The position numbers and the translations under genes were made by a program. A model generated the notes under the pieces. That model worked only from the letters and a program-made list of their open reading frames with translations. It did not search any database and had not been told where the DNA came from. A stretch of 33,022 nucleotides of DNA from Thermoplasmata archaeon (GTDB lineage Archaea > Thermoplasmatota > Thermoplasmata > RBG-16-68-12 > JAGMCJ01), in the NCBI GenBank assembly GCA_023130895.1, contig JAGMAI010000110.1, positions 1 through 33,022 of the forward strand, read 5' to 3'. Positions 1 through 10,089 of the stretch are shown here, in pieces. Position 1 is the first letter of the stretch, and each line of letters begins with the position of its first letter.

Positions 1-1155
1 ATAAAGGACGCCCTTCTCATCAAGGAACACTGGCCCGAGATCGAGATAACCGTGTTTTACATGGACATCAGAGCCTTTGGAAAAGGGTTCGAGGACCTAT
101 ACAAGCGGGCCAGACAGGAGGGCGTCCGCTTCATTCGCGGTCTGCCCTTCGACATCAAGAAGAATCCGGATGGCACACTGAGGGTGAGAGGGGAGAACAC
201 AACGCTCCAGGAGATCTACGAGTCCGACTTCGGGGTGGTCATCCTCTCAATAGGCCTCGAACCGCAGGATGACAAGGAGGACGTCCAGAGGCTGCTCAAT
301 ATCTCGACTGACTCGAACGGGTTCTTCCTAGAAGCGCATCCCAAGCTCAAGCCCATCGACACGTCGACCGGAGGCGTCTTCCTCGCGGGAACCGCGGAGG
401 CACCCAAGGACATCAAGGAGAGCGTCACCCAGGCCTCGGCGGCAGCGGCAAGGGCCAACAGGCTCATGATACGTGGAGAGGTCACTGTCGAGGCCCTGAC
501 GCCCATAGTAGACGCCGAGCTGTGCACGGGCTGCGGGGCTTGCGAGAAGGTCTGTCCCTACGGCGCGATCACCGCAGACAAGGAGGCGAAGCTCGCTACC
601 GTGGTTGAGGCGGCCTGCACGGGGTGCGGAACCTGCGGGGCAGAATGCCCGACCGGAGCCATTACGATGAGGCACTTCACCGACGACCAGATCATGGCGC
701 AGGTCGACCACGCGCTCGAGCGGGACCCGCAGGACAAGGTCCTGGTCTTCGCCTGCAACTGGTGCTCCTACGCCGGAGCGGACCTGGCGGGAGTGTCCAG
801 AATACAGTACCCGACCTCCTCGCGGGTGATCCGAACGATGTGCTCGGGCCGCGTCGCGGAGAAGTTCGTCATGCGGGCGTTCGAGAAGGGCGCTGCCGCC
901 GTGCTGGTCTCCGGATGTCATCTTCAGGACTGCCACTACATCAGCGCGAACCAGCAGACCGTCAAGAGAGTGAAGCGGTGGAAGAAGAAGCTGGAGAGGA
1001 AGGGCATAGACCCGGACAGGCTCCAGCTGGAATGGATATCTGCCGCGGAGGCCGACAGGTTCGCGTCGAAGATGAAAGAGATGGACGAGATCGTCTCTCA
1101 GGTGACCAAGAAGGACATCAGCAAGACGAAGAAGGCGCTGAAGGCGAAGGCCTAG
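1..1155 (+). CDS. hdrA: CoB-CoM heterodisulfide reductase subunit A-like protein fused to MvhD/FlpD iron-sulfur domain (5'-truncated)
   Basis: Open from base 1 in frame (IKDALLIKEHWPEIEITVFYMDIRAFGKGFEDLY...); two 4Fe-4S motifs (CTGCGACEKVCP, CTGCGTCGAECP), then an MvhD-like domain (FACNWCSYAGADLAG...MCSGRV...GCHLQDCHY). Confidence 0.9.
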   Translation: MKDALLIKEHWPEIEITVFYMDIRAFGKGFEDLYKRARQEGVRFIRGLPFDIKKNPDGTLRVRGENTTLQEIYESDFGVVILSIGLEPQDDKEDVQRLLNISTDSNGFFLEAHPKLKPIDTSTGGVFLAGTAEAPKDIKESVTQASAAAARANRLMIRGEVTVEALTPIVDAELCTGCGACEKVCPYGAITADKEAKLATVVEAACTGCGTCGAECPTGAITMRHFTDDQIMAQVDHALERDPQDKVLVFACNWCSYAGADLAGVSRIQYPTSSRVIRTMCSGRVAEKFVMRAFEKGAAAVLVSGCHLQDCHYISANQQTVKRVKRWKKKLERKGIDPDRLQLEWISAAEADRFASKMKEMDEIVSQVTKKDISKTKKALKAKA

Positions 1156-1205
1156 TCGATTTCATGCGACCACGTCCTCAGGTCATGAGCTTGGACCTGT
1201 GATGA

Positions 1206-1391
1206 CTAACGAGAATGCTCCTCTTCTTCCAAGAACGGAAGGAAGATGATCAGAGACGAACCCATCCACACCAGTGCCCCCATGACCAGGAGGATCCCGC
1301 CGAAATCGAAGACCGCTCCGAGCAGGATTAGGAGCAACGGGAGTATCACGGAGACGAAGAGAAGTATGAACTTGGCCCTGAATGGTTCCAT
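1206..1391 (-). CDS. Small two-TM hypothetical membrane protein
   Basis: 61-aa ORF with two hydrophobic segments and an acidic tail (FLEEEEHSR); fits the intergenic gap. Confidence 0.5.
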   Translation of the reverse strand: MEPFRAKFILLFVSVILPLLLILLGAVFDFGGILLVMGALVWMGSSLIIFLPFLEEEEHSR

Positions 1392-1419
1392 CTAATCCTC
1401 CTTCAATTACCGCTAGACC

Positions 1420-2082
1420 TTAATAACTTTCTGATTCCGCCGCCTTCCGCAGCGCCGCGATCCTCTCGGCCACGTTCCCGCCGTAGATCGCTGAACCCGC
1501 CACCAGGACGTTTGCGCCTGCCTCGACGACGAACCGCGCGGTCGTGGGGTCAATCCCGCCGTCGACCTGCAGGTCGATTCCGGTTCCCAGCTCCTCGATC
1601 TTCCCGCGCGCATCTATGATCTTCTGCACGACCTCGGGCATGAACTTCTGCCCGCTGAACCCGGGATGAACCGTCATCACGAGGAGAAGGTCCAGTTTCT
1701 CGAGATAGGGTCCCGCCTCGGAGAGTGGGGTTCCGGGGTTGAGAGACAGCCCCGCTTTGTTCCCTCCCGCCCGGATCTCGTCCAGGACCGCATCCGTGTC
1801 CTTGTCGGATTCCACATGGATCGTGATGAGGTCGGAACCGGCGGCAATGAAATCCTGAATGAGCGTCTGCGGTCTCTGAACCATCAGATGGCAGTCGAAC
1901 TCGAGGGTCGTGCATTTCCTTATTCGCTTGACCACGGGAGGTCCTATTGTGAGGTTCGGCACGAAGACACCGTCCATGACATCTATGTGTATCATGTCGG
2001 CTCCGCCTTTCTCGGCAGCGATGACTTCCTCCCCGAGCTTGCAGAAATCCGCGGACAGAATGGAAGGTGCTATCTTGACCAC
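1420..2082 (-). CDS. rpe: Ribulose-phosphate 3-epimerase
   Basis: APSILSADF, HIDVMDGVFVPNLTIGPPVV, MTVHPGFSGQKF, QVDGGID motifs; GTG start at 2082. Confidence 0.95.
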   Translation of the reverse strand: MVKIAPSILSADFCKLGEEVIAAEKGGADMIHIDVMDGVFVPNLTIGPPVVKRIRKCTTLEFDCHLMVQRPQTLIQDFIAAGSDLITIHVESDKDTDAVLDEIRAGGNKAGLSLNPGTPLSEAGPYLEKLDLLLVMTVHPGFSGQKFMPEVVQKIIDARGKIEELGTGIDLQVDGGIDPTTARFVVEAGANVLVAGSAIYGGNVAERIAALRKAAESESY

Positions 2083-2212
2083 GTTCCGCTGAATACCCAG
2101 AGGTTATTAAAGGCTTTTGAGGTCGCGGTCTCGAGAATGCGGATTTCCCTTGACGCGAAATCTTATTACGCTTGAGCTTATTACCCACTCGACTAGGTGG
2201 GGAGGTCCTGTT

Positions 2213-3049
2213 ATGCCCAAGCACAGTCGAGAACTGATAGGTAAACTGGAGCATGAAGCTCTCAAGATCCGCCGACGCCTCGTACGGATGATCTATCAGG
2301 CAGGGTCGGGACATCCTGGAGGTTCGCTCTCCGCCACAGATGTGATCGCCGCCCTGTACTTCCACGTGCTGAACGTGGATCCCAAGGACCCGTCTTGGGT
2401 GGACAGGGACAGGTTCGTCCTGAGCAAGGGTCATGCGTGTCCTGCCTGGTATGCGGCTCTTGCGGAGAGGGGCTTCTTCCCCATCGAGGAACTGGACACA
2501 TTGAGGAAGACCGGGAGCAGGCTTCAGGGGCATCCGGACATGAGGAAGACCCCTGGCGTCGAGGCTTCCACGGGATCGGAAGGCCAAGGCCTCTCCAACG
2601 GGATAGGAATGGCCCTTGCGGCCAAGCTCGACAGACGGAGCTACCGCATCTATGTGATGGTCGGGGACGGCGAGAACGATTGCGGTCAGACATGGGAAGC
2701 GGCCATGTCGGCGTCCTTCTACAAGCTTGACAATCTCTGTGCCATAGTGGACAGGAACCTGATGCAGCTTGACGGCCCCACGAAGCACATAATGTCCCTC
2801 GAACCACTTGCGGACAAGTGGAAGGCCTTCGGGTGGAAGGTCCTCGAGATCGACGGGCACAACTTCGCGGAGATCCTGAAAGCCTTCGACAAGGCTGAGA
2901 GCGTCAAAGGCAAACCCACTGTAATCATAGCAAGGACGCTCAAGGGAAAGGGCGTCAGCTTCATGGAGGGAGCGGTCGCGTTCCATGGAAAGGCACCCAA
3001 CGAGGAGGAGTACGAGCAGGCGATGACCGAGCTCGGGGGCGAACCATGA
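2213..3049 (+). CDS. Transketolase, N-terminal subunit
   Basis: SGHPGGSLSATDVIAALYF, GDGENDCGQTWEAAM (ThDP motif). ATG at 2213 preceded by GGAGGT; the ORF-track start at 2117 is upstream. Confidence 0.93.
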   Translation: MPKHSRELIGKLEHEALKIRRRLVRMIYQAGSGHPGGSLSATDVIAALYFHVLNVDPKDPSWVDRDRFVLSKGHACPAWYAALAERGFFPIEELDTLRKTGSRLQGHPDMRKTPGVEASTGSEGQGLSNGIGMALAAKLDRRSYRIYVMVGDGENDCGQTWEAAMSASFYKLDNLCAIVDRNLMQLDGPTKHIMSLEPLADKWKAFGWKVLEIDGHNFAEILKAFDKAESVKGKPTVIIARTLKGKGVSFMEGAVAFHGKAPNEEEYEQAMTELGGEP

Positions 3050-4008
3050 ACTACGGGGCCTGGAAGAAGGAGAGCCAGAGGGACTTCTGGGCGAAGGCCC
3101 TTCTTGAGCTCGGAAGGGAGAGAAAGGACATAGTCGTTCTGAGCGCCGACCTCTCCACGTCGGTCAAGACCTCCGTGTTCGCAAAGGAGTTCCCGGAGAG
3201 ACACTTCAACGTCGGGATCGCAGAGCAGAATATGATGAGCATCGCCGCGGGTTTTGCGGCCTCGGGGAAGACCGTCTTCGCGAGCACCTTCGCGGCCTTC
3301 GGGACGGGGAGGGTGTACGACCAGATCAGGCAGTCGATAGCGTATCCAGAGATGAACGTGAAGATAGTCGCGACCCACGCGGGAATAACGGTCGGCGGCG
3401 ACGGAGCCACGCACCAGATCGTGGAGGACATCGCCCTCATGCGAGCTCTCCCGAACATGACCGTGGTCGTGCCCGCTGACGCACCCGAGACGTATCTGGC
3501 GATAAGGGCGGTCGCGGACTATATTGGCCCGGTCTACCTCCGAATGGGACGCGCGGACGTCCCCACGATCGCGTCCATTCAGGACGACTTCAAGCTCGGC
3601 AAGGCAACCGTGCTCCGGGACGGCGACGATGTCACGCTCATCGGAACGGGCGTGATGGTGTCAAGGTGCCTGGTCGCGGCCGACGAGCTGACGAAGGAGG
3701 GGATCGATGCCAGGGTCCTGAACATGAGCACGATCAAGCCGCTCGACAGGGAGGCTCTGATCAAGGCGGCGAGGGACACTGGAGCCGTCGTCACGGCGGA
3801 GGAGCACAGCGTCACCGTGGGAATGGGAGCCGCCGTCGCGATGGACCTGGCCGAGAACGCGCATGTCCCCATGAAGCGCGTCGGGATACCCGACGTGTTC
3901 GGTGAGTCCGGGGACTCGGACGAGCTGATGGAGAAGTACGGGTTGACCGCTGAGAACATAATCGAGGCGACGCACGACGTCATGAGAAGGAAGGGTGGAG
4001 CCCTATGA
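3046..4008 (+). CDS. Transketolase, C-terminal subunit
   Basis: [38 protein letters not shown] motif; 4-bp ATGA overlap with upstream gene. Confidence 0.93.
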   Translation: MNYGAWKKESQRDFWAKALLELGRERKDIVVLSADLSTSVKTSVFAKEFPERHFNVGIAEQNMMSIAAGFAASGKTVFASTFAAFGTGRVYDQIRQSIAYPEMNVKIVATHAGITVGGDGATHQIVEDIALMRALPNMTVVVPADAPETYLAIRAVADYIGPVYLRMGRADVPTIASIQDDFKLGKATVLRDGDDVTLIGTGVMVSRCLVAADELTKEGIDARVLNMSTIKPLDREALIKAARDTGAVVTAEEHSVTVGMGAAVAMDLAENAHVPMKRVGIPDVFGESGDSDELMEKYGLTAENIIEATHDVMRRKGGAL

Positions 4009-4649
4009 AGATATTCTTGGACACCGCGAATGTTGAGCACATCAGGGAGGCGAACAGCTGGGGAGTCGTGGATGGTGTCACTACCAATCCCACGCTCATC
4101 GCGAGAGAGGGTCGGAACTTCGAGGAGGTCGTCAGAGAGATCTGCGAGATCGTCGACGGACCCATCAGCGCTGAGGTCGTGAGCGAGGACGCGGAGGGCA
4201 TGGTCAAAGAAGCCAGGGAGCTCTCCAAGATCCATAAGAACGTTGTGATAAAAATCCCCATGACGCCCGAGGGCTTGAAGGCCACAAGGACGCTGAAGGA
4301 TGAGGATATCAAGACGAACGTCACTCTGGTCTTCTCCTCGAACCAGGTCCTGCTCGCCGCGAAGGCGGGAGCCACTTTTGTGAGCCCGTTCATCGGAAGG
4401 CTCGACGATCAGGGACAGGTCGGCATGGAAGTGATAAGGGAGACCGTAACGATACTCGAGACCTACGACTTCGACACGCAGGTGATCGTTGCGAGCGTCA
4501 GGCATCCAATCCACGTCCTCGAATCCGCCCTGGCGGGAGCCCACATAGCCACCGTTCCGTTCGACGTGCTCAAGAAGATGGCGAGGCATTCCCTGACTGA
4601 CGTCGGGATAAGGAAGTTCTTGGAAGACTACAAGAAGATACCGAAGTGA
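4005..4649 (+). CDS. tal: Transaldolase / fructose-6-phosphate aldolase family
   Basis: [63 protein letters not shown] overlap with transketolase C. Confidence 0.93.
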   Translation: MKIFLDTANVEHIREANSWGVVDGVTTNPTLIAREGRNFEEVVREICEIVDGPISAEVVSEDAEGMVKEARELSKIHKNVVIKIPMTPEGLKATRTLKDEDIKTNVTLVFSSNQVLLAAKAGATFVSPFIGRLDDQGQVGMEVIRETVTILETYDFDTQVIVASVRHPIHVLESALAGAHIATVPFDVLKKMARHSLTDVGIRKFLEDYKKIPK

Positions 4650-4711
4650 CTGCCGCCACCAGGATGGCTGCGGACAAACCTTAATATTCGGAAAGTGAAT
4701 CTCATAGGGAA

Positions 4712-4784
4712 GCCCCGATGGTGTAGCGGCCTATCATCCGAGCCTGTCGAGCTCGGGACACGGATTCAAATTCCGTTCGGGGCG
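4712..4784 (+). tRNA. tRNA-Asp (GTC)
   Basis: Acceptor GCCCCGA/TCGGGGC, anticodon arm CGAGC-CTGTCGA-GCTCG (GTC), T arm ACGGA-TTCAAAT-TCCGT; no encoded CCA; AT-rich TATA-like CTTAATATTC about 28 bp upstream. Confidence 0.95.
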
Positions 4785-6056
4785 CTAATCCCGGAGCGTG
4801 GTGGAGATCTCCTCCGCCAGCTTCTCCGTCTTGACCTCCTTCTGATCCCCGGACTGCATGTCCCGCAGCGATACTGAGCCTCTGGACCACTCGTCCTCTC
4901 CCACGAGGATGGCGATCCTGGCTTTCATGACATTGGCGTAGTCGAGGTTCTTGGAGGGGCCTCTCTCGTTGAGGTCCATGTCACAGGCTAGGCCTCCCTC
5001 TCGGAGTTCCTGCAGAATCGCCAACGCGTTGTCCCGCATCGTTTCCCCGATGGGCACGACGAAGACGTCGAGCTTCGGCAAGGGAAGCTGGATTCCCTGC
5101 TCCTCGAGCACCAAGAGAACCCTGTCGAACCCGATAGCGAAACCCGTGGCGAAGATCTCTCCACCTCCGATCGCATCACCAAACGAATAGGACCCCCCGC
5201 CACAGATCTGCTTCTCAGCACCGAGGTCGGGCGAGTCGATCTCGAAGACCATCCCCGTGTAGTAGTCTAGACCCCTTATCACGCTCAAATCCAGATCGAA
5301 GTCCTCAATCCCGTATTTCCTCAGCCTCTGGGCAAGAACGCGAAGGTACTCGATCTGGTCCTTGACCTCCTCGGATGACACCAGTCCCTCGGCCTCAGCG
5401 AGTATCTCATCCCCGCCTCGGAGGCCTATCAACTTCTCGCAGGGCTCGTACAGGTCCGCCTTTCCCAGCGAATCCAGCGTCGCCCGCAGACCTTCAAGGT
5501 CCCTCTTGTCCAGGAGCTGAAGACACCTGGTCTGTTCCTCGCGGGGGATGTCGAGCACCCCTCTGAGGACTCCTATGTTCCCGACGCGCACGTCCAAGCG
5601 CTTCATTCCCGTTGAGGACAGGCACTTGACGGCGAGAGAGACTATCTCGGCGTCCCCGTACAGGGGCTTCGAGCCTATCAGCTCAGCCCCGAAATGATAG
5701 AACTCCCTGTACCGCCCCTTCTGCGGCTCCTCGTACCGGAAGCAGTTCGCCATGTAGTACCATTTCAGCGGCTTGGGGGCGTTCCGCATCTCGCTCACGA
5801 AGTACCGGAACACCGAGGCCGTAACTTCCGGTCTCAGGGCGATCTCTCTCCCCGCCTTGTCCTTGAAGGCGTACATGTCCTTGACGACCTCTGGCCCGGA
5901 ACGCGCGGTGAACAGCTCGGTGCGCTCGAACGTCGGCGTGCGTATCTCCCCGAACCCGTACTGCCTGCAGACATCCCTGAACAGGTGTTCGACATAGTTG
6001 CGTCTATCCATTGTCTCGACGGAGAAGTCCCTCGTGCCTTTGGGCCGCGGAATCAT
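4785..6056 (-). CDS. hisS: Histidyl-tRNA synthetase
   Basis: MIPRPKGTRDFSVETMDRR; EIRTPTFERTELF; motif 2 RYEEPQKGRYREFYHFGAELIG; VIRGLDYYTGMVFE. ATG at 6056 preferred over the ORF-track start 6095. Confidence 0.95.
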   Translation of the reverse strand: MIPRPKGTRDFSVETMDRRNYVEHLFRDVCRQYGFGEIRTPTFERTELFTARSGPEVVKDMYAFKDKAGREIALRPEVTASVFRYFVSEMRNAPKPLKWYYMANCFRYEEPQKGRYREFYHFGAELIGSKPLYGDAEIVSLAVKCLSSTGMKRLDVRVGNIGVLRGVLDIPREEQTRCLQLLDKRDLEGLRATLDSLGKADLYEPCEKLIGLRGGDEILAEAEGLVSSEEVKDQIEYLRVLAQRLRKYGIEDFDLDLSVIRGLDYYTGMVFEIDSPDLGAEKQICGGGSYSFGDAIGGGEIFATGFAIGFDRVLLVLEEQGIQLPLPKLDVFVVPIGETMRDNALAILQELREGGLACDMDLNERGPSKNLDYANVMKARIAILVGEDEWSRGSVSLRDMQSGDQKEVKTEKLAEEISTTLRD

Positions 6057-6133
6057 TGCGCGCCGATTGAGTCGAACTGACTTAAAGGTTTTCACGAAAA
6101 AGGTAATAGCGGAAACAGACCTTTGCAGGGGAA

Positions 6134-7003
6134 ATGGAGTCTAAACGGGGCTTTCATCTGCTCATTGTGGCCTCCGCCCTGATGTGGGGGTCGTCATTCC
6201 CTCTCATCAAGGTGACGCTGGACTACGTGAACCCCTACTTCTTGACTGCCATGAGGATGCTCATCGCGGGCGCGATCGGGCTCGTCTTCGTCATGGCGTT
6301 CTCGCGAACGGCCATCTTCAAGGAGAAGACCATCTGGATTCTCGCGGGTCTCAATGCCCTGGGATACGGCCTCCAGCACGTGGGGATGCAGTACGCGCTG
6401 GCTTCCGAGTCCGCCCTCCTCATCAACGTCAACGTGATATTCGTCGCCATTCTCGCCGCTTACTTGCTCGGTGAGAAGATCACGGTCTGGAAGGCCTTGG
6501 CGCTTGCTCTCGGCGTCGGCGGGATCCTGATACTCACATCCAAGGGCGACCTGTCCTTCTTCGCTTCGGAGGAACTGCTGGGTCAAGGCATCTTGATTGC
6601 CTCGGGCTTCTCATGGGCCGTGTTCATAGTCCTCATGAAGAGACTCCTCGACACGCACGGGATCGCGGACGTTTCGATGGCTGTCGTCGCCGAGACCGCC
6701 CTCATTCTCTCTCCGCTCGTGGTGTTCTATCCATCCACGGGAATAGCCCTCGAGGGCTGGGCGGGCATCCTTTACCTGGGCGTCGTTTGCACAGCATTCG
6801 CACTCTTCGTCTACCTCGTCGGGCTCAGAAGGGTCGGGGCGACGACATCCTCCATCCTCCTCACAGCCGAGGTCCTGTTCGCCATAATTCTGTCGATACT
6901 GTTCCTGGAAGAGCAAATCACGACATCTCTGCTCACAGGTGGACTACTTGTGCTGGTTGCGATAATCCTGGTCTCCTGGAACAGGGAGACTACTCCACGG
7001 TAA
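6134..7003 (+). CDS. EamA/DMT-family transporter
   Basis: 289 aa, about 10 hydrophobic segments, ALMWGSSFPLIKVTLDYVNPYFLTAMRMLIAG typical of DMT (EamA) transporters. Confidence 0.9.
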   Translation: MESKRGFHLLIVASALMWGSSFPLIKVTLDYVNPYFLTAMRMLIAGAIGLVFVMAFSRTAIFKEKTIWILAGLNALGYGLQHVGMQYALASESALLINVNVIFVAILAAYLLGEKITVWKALALALGVGGILILTSKGDLSFFASEELLGQGILIASGFSWAVFIVLMKRLLDTHGIADVSMAVVAETALILSPLVVFYPSTGIALEGWAGILYLGVVCTAFALFVYLVGLRRVGATTSSILLTAEVLFAIILSILFLEEQITTSLLTGGLLVLVAIILVSWNRETTPR

Positions 7004-8780
7004 CGCTCTTCGCGAGATGCCTGGGTTTGTCTATCGAGCATCCCCTCTCCTTGGCAGCGTAGTACGCAAGGAGCTGCAGGACGACGGTCACCGGTATCGG
7101 CGTGAAAATAGCGGGGACGTCTGGAACGTAGAGGACGTCGTCGACATACTTCTCTATGTCCCTATCCCCCTCTGAGGCTATCGCGACCACCGGCGAGCTC
7201 CTCGCACTGACCTCCTTGATGTTGCTGAGCATCTTCTCGTACGTGTGGTCCTTGATGGCAACGGCGACTATCGGCGTCTCTTTCCCCACCAACGCGAGGG
7301 GGCCGTGCTTCAGCTCACCGGCAGGATAGCCCTCCGCGTGGATGTAGGAGATCTCCTTCATCTTGAGAGCCCCCTCGAGAGCTATCGGGTAGTTCACGTT
7401 CCTGCCCAGAAAGAACATGTCCCTGGCCTTGTGGTACTTCTTGGCGATCTTCTGAATCGCCTTGTGCTCGTCGAGCACGCCCTGGACCGCCCGGGGCATC
7501 AGGCGAAGCTCTTCCTTCATCTTCCTGGACTCATCGAAGCTCAGCGTTCTTCTCGCGAGCCCGAGCTGAATGGAAAGCAGGTAGAGGGAGACCAGCTGCG
7601 TCAAGAACGTCTTCGAGGCGGCCACTCCGATCTCCAGCCCCGCACGCGTGTAGATGACGTCGTCGGCCTCTCTGGTGATCGAGCTGCCCACGTAGTTCGT
7701 GATCGCCAGGCTCCTCCGTCCGCGCCTTCTGGCCTCTCTCGCCGCGCCGAGGGTGTCGGTGGTCTCACCGCTTTGACTGATCAGCAGAACGAGGGGTCTG
7801 CCAAAGGCCGCCGTGGAGTATCTGTACTCCGAAGCGAGCTGTGCCTCCGTCGGGACCTTCGCTATGTCCTCGAGTATGTACTTGCCCGCCAATGCGGCGT
7901 GGTAGGAGGTCCCGCAGGCCACGATCTTTATCGAGGGGAACGCATCCCGGCCGAAGCGGTTGACGTCGAAGTCGGCCACCCTCCCCAGAAGGGTGTTGTG
8001 GACGGCCTGAGGCTGCTCGAATATCTCCTTGAGCATGAAATGTTCGTACCCGCCACGCTCGGCGTCCTCAACGGTCCACTTGATCCTTTCGGGACGACGC
8101 GTGACTTCCTTTCCTTCGAAGGTCGTGATCTCGATGGACTCGGGGGTCAGGACGGCCATCTCGTTGTCGTGCAACGCTATCACCCTGTCCGTCTCCTTGA
8201 GGAGAGCGGATATGTCGGACGCCGCGAAGTTCTCGCCCTCTCCGATCCCCAGGACGAGCGGGCTCTCCTTCCTGGCAACCACAATCTTGCCCTTCTCCTT
8301 TGAATGGACCGCCGCGAAGGCAAAGGAACCCTTCAGCATGGGAATGACCTTCCTGAAGGTGGATTCCAGGTCCCCGGCGTAGTTCTCCTCCAGCAGGTGG
8401 ACGAACGTCTCCGTATCGGTCTCGGACGTGAACTTGTGCCCCTTCTTGATGAGGGACTCCTTCAGCTCGAGGTAGTTCTCGATGATGCCGTTGTGGATGA
8501 TGGCGATCTCGCCCTTGCAGTCGGCGAACGGATGCGCGTTGACCTTGGTCGGCTTGCCGTGGGTCGCCCACCTCGTGTGCGCGATGCCGCAGGCACCGGA
8601 GATGTTGGGCATCGATCCCCTGAGGTCGTCTATCTCGCCCTTGTCCTTGTGTATCCTCAGCTTCTTGTCCACGATGGCCACGCCGGCAGAGTCGTATCCC
8701 CTGTACTCCAGCCTCTTGAGAGAATCCAAGAGCAAAGGGGCGGCCTTTCTAGACCCTGTGTAGCCAACTATACCGCACAT
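6990..8780 (-). CDS. glmS: Glutamine-fructose-6-phosphate aminotransferase (isomerizing)
   Basis: MCGIVGYTGSRKAAPLLL start with catalytic Cys2; two SIS domains (VACGTSYHAALAGKY, SQSGETTDTLGAAREA); C-term KPRHLAKSVTVE. True start at 8780; the ORF track extends to 9161. Confidence 0.96.
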   Translation of the reverse strand: MCGIVGYTGSRKAAPLLLDSLKRLEYRGYDSAGVAIVDKKLRIHKDKGEIDDLRGSMPNISGACGIAHTRWATHGKPTKVNAHPFADCKGEIAIIHNGIIENYLELKESLIKKGHKFTSETDTETFVHLLEENYAGDLESTFRKVIPMLKGSFAFAAVHSKEKGKIVVARKESPLVLGIGEGENFAASDISALLKETDRVIALHDNEMAVLTPESIEITTFEGKEVTRRPERIKWTVEDAERGGYEHFMLKEIFEQPQAVHNTLLGRVADFDVNRFGRDAFPSIKIVACGTSYHAALAGKYILEDIAKVPTEAQLASEYRYSTAAFGRPLVLLISQSGETTDTLGAAREARRRGRRSLAITNYVGSSITREADDVIYTRAGLEIGVAASKTFLTQLVSLYLLSIQLGLARRTLSFDESRKMKEELRLMPRAVQGVLDEHKAIQKIAKKYHKARDMFFLGRNVNYPIALEGALKMKEISYIHAEGYPAGELKHGPLALVGKETPIVAVAIKDHTYEKMLSNIKEVSARSSPVVAIASEGDRDIEKYVDDVLYVPDVPAIFTPIPVTVVLQLLAYYAAKERGCSIDKPRHLAKSVTVE

Positions 8781-8782
8781 CT

Positions 8783-9973
8783 CTACACCACGAGGCTCTT
8801 GTCTGGAATGGTCCCTCTGAGGACCCTCATCGCGCTGACTCTGGACTTCGCTCCCACGATCGCCCCGGGGGAGGCGACCACGCCGTCCTCGCAGAAGACG
8901 TCCTCCCCGAGGAATGACCCGATGTCGCGGACCTTGTGGAAGTCGCCCTCGACATCCATCGTCGCCGTCGACGAGCTCGAGGAGAACCGTGACCTCAGGA
9001 AGGCCCCCTCGCCTATGACGCAGTGCGAGATGTGGGAACCTGGCCCGATCGTGGCATCGGACATGATGACGCTCTCCTCCACTACGGAGTTCGCGGAGAC
9101 CCTGACGTTGTCCCCGATGCTCGTCGAGGGGTAAATGACCGTTCCGGGGCCTATCTCGCAACCCCTCCCGATCACGACTGGACCCTGTATGTAGCTCCCC
9201 GACCTGAGCAGGGACTCCTCGCCGATGAGGACTGGTCCCTTGATCGTGACGTTCTTCTCGACCTTGCCGGACTTCTCTTCCCCGATGTCCCTCAGGACGG
9301 TCTCATTGACTCTCAGTATATCCCACGGGTACACGGCATCTATCCATTTCCCGCTCGTGTGTACCGCGAGGACGTCGTCACTGCTTGACAGGTCTCTGAC
9401 CACGGATGTGAGGTCGTGAACGCCCTTCCTGGAGTGCGATCTGATCCTCGTGAACGCATCACTGGACATGCGATAGATGCCCGTGCTTATGAGATTGCCA
9501 ACCATCTCCTCCGGCTTCTCCATGATGTCCGCGATCTTCCCTGAGCGTATCTGGACAACGCCGTACTTCGAGGGTATCTCGCTTTCCGTGATGAGCGCGC
9601 ACGGAGACTCGTCCGCCGAGAGAAGGTCCTTGACGACGTTGGAATCGATCACGTTATCCCCCGGAAGGACCACGAAGTCGCCCTTCACCATCTTGCTGGC
9701 GGCCAGCAGAGCATGGGCAGTTCCCAGTTGCTTCTTCTGAACCGCATAGTCGATGCGGGCCCCGTAGTCGCGTCCGTCCTCGAAGTGGGTCATTATCCTC
9801 TCTTTCTTGTATCCCACGACCATGATGATGTCGTTTATTCCATTGGCGACCAGGGATCTCACGACGTACTCCAGGATCGGCCTGTTCGCCACAGGGATCA
9901 TGACCTTCGGCTTCGAATATGTGAACGGCCAAAGCCTGCTTCCCTCTCCAGCGGCCAGAATGACAGCTTTCAT
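8783..9973 (-). CDS. glmU: Bifunctional sugar-1-phosphate nucleotidylyltransferase/acetyltransferase (archaeal GlmU-like)
   Basis: MKAVILAAGEGSRLWPFTYSKPKVMIPVANRPI plus a left-handed beta-helix hexapeptide C-terminus (VVIGRGCEIGPGTVIYPSTSIGDNVRV); 2-bp gap to glmS. Confidence 0.9.
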   Translation of the reverse strand: MKAVILAAGEGSRLWPFTYSKPKVMIPVANRPILEYVVRSLVANGINDIIMVVGYKKERIMTHFEDGRDYGARIDYAVQKKQLGTAHALLAASKMVKGDFVVLPGDNVIDSNVVKDLLSADESPCALITESEIPSKYGVVQIRSGKIADIMEKPEEMVGNLISTGIYRMSSDAFTRIRSHSRKGVHDLTSVVRDLSSSDDVLAVHTSGKWIDAVYPWDILRVNETVLRDIGEEKSGKVEKNVTIKGPVLIGEESLLRSGSYIQGPVVIGRGCEIGPGTVIYPSTSIGDNVRVSANSVVEESVIMSDATIGPGSHISHCVIGEGAFLRSRFSSSSSTATMDVEGDFHKVRDIGSFLGEDVFCEDGVVASPGAIVGAKSRVSAMRVLRGTIPDKSLVV

Positions 9974-10089
9974 TGTACCACTCGCATAAGAAACCCAGGT
10001 TCGATTTAACTCTTTTGTCCATTTTCTCAGACACGGCTGAGTGGGCTACTTGTCCAGAGCCTTTGAGATAGAGGGCAGACGGAGGCCAA

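Noticed and set aside
1550-2986. 478-aa minus-strand ORF across rpe and transketolase
   Set aside because: Antisense to, or in an alternate frame of, two well-supported enzymes; low-complexity R/P/H-rich composition typical of high-GC shadow ORFs.
4695-4890. Small ORFs on both strands over the tRNA-Asp locus
   Set aside because: They overlap the tRNA gene and hisS 3' end; no coding signal.
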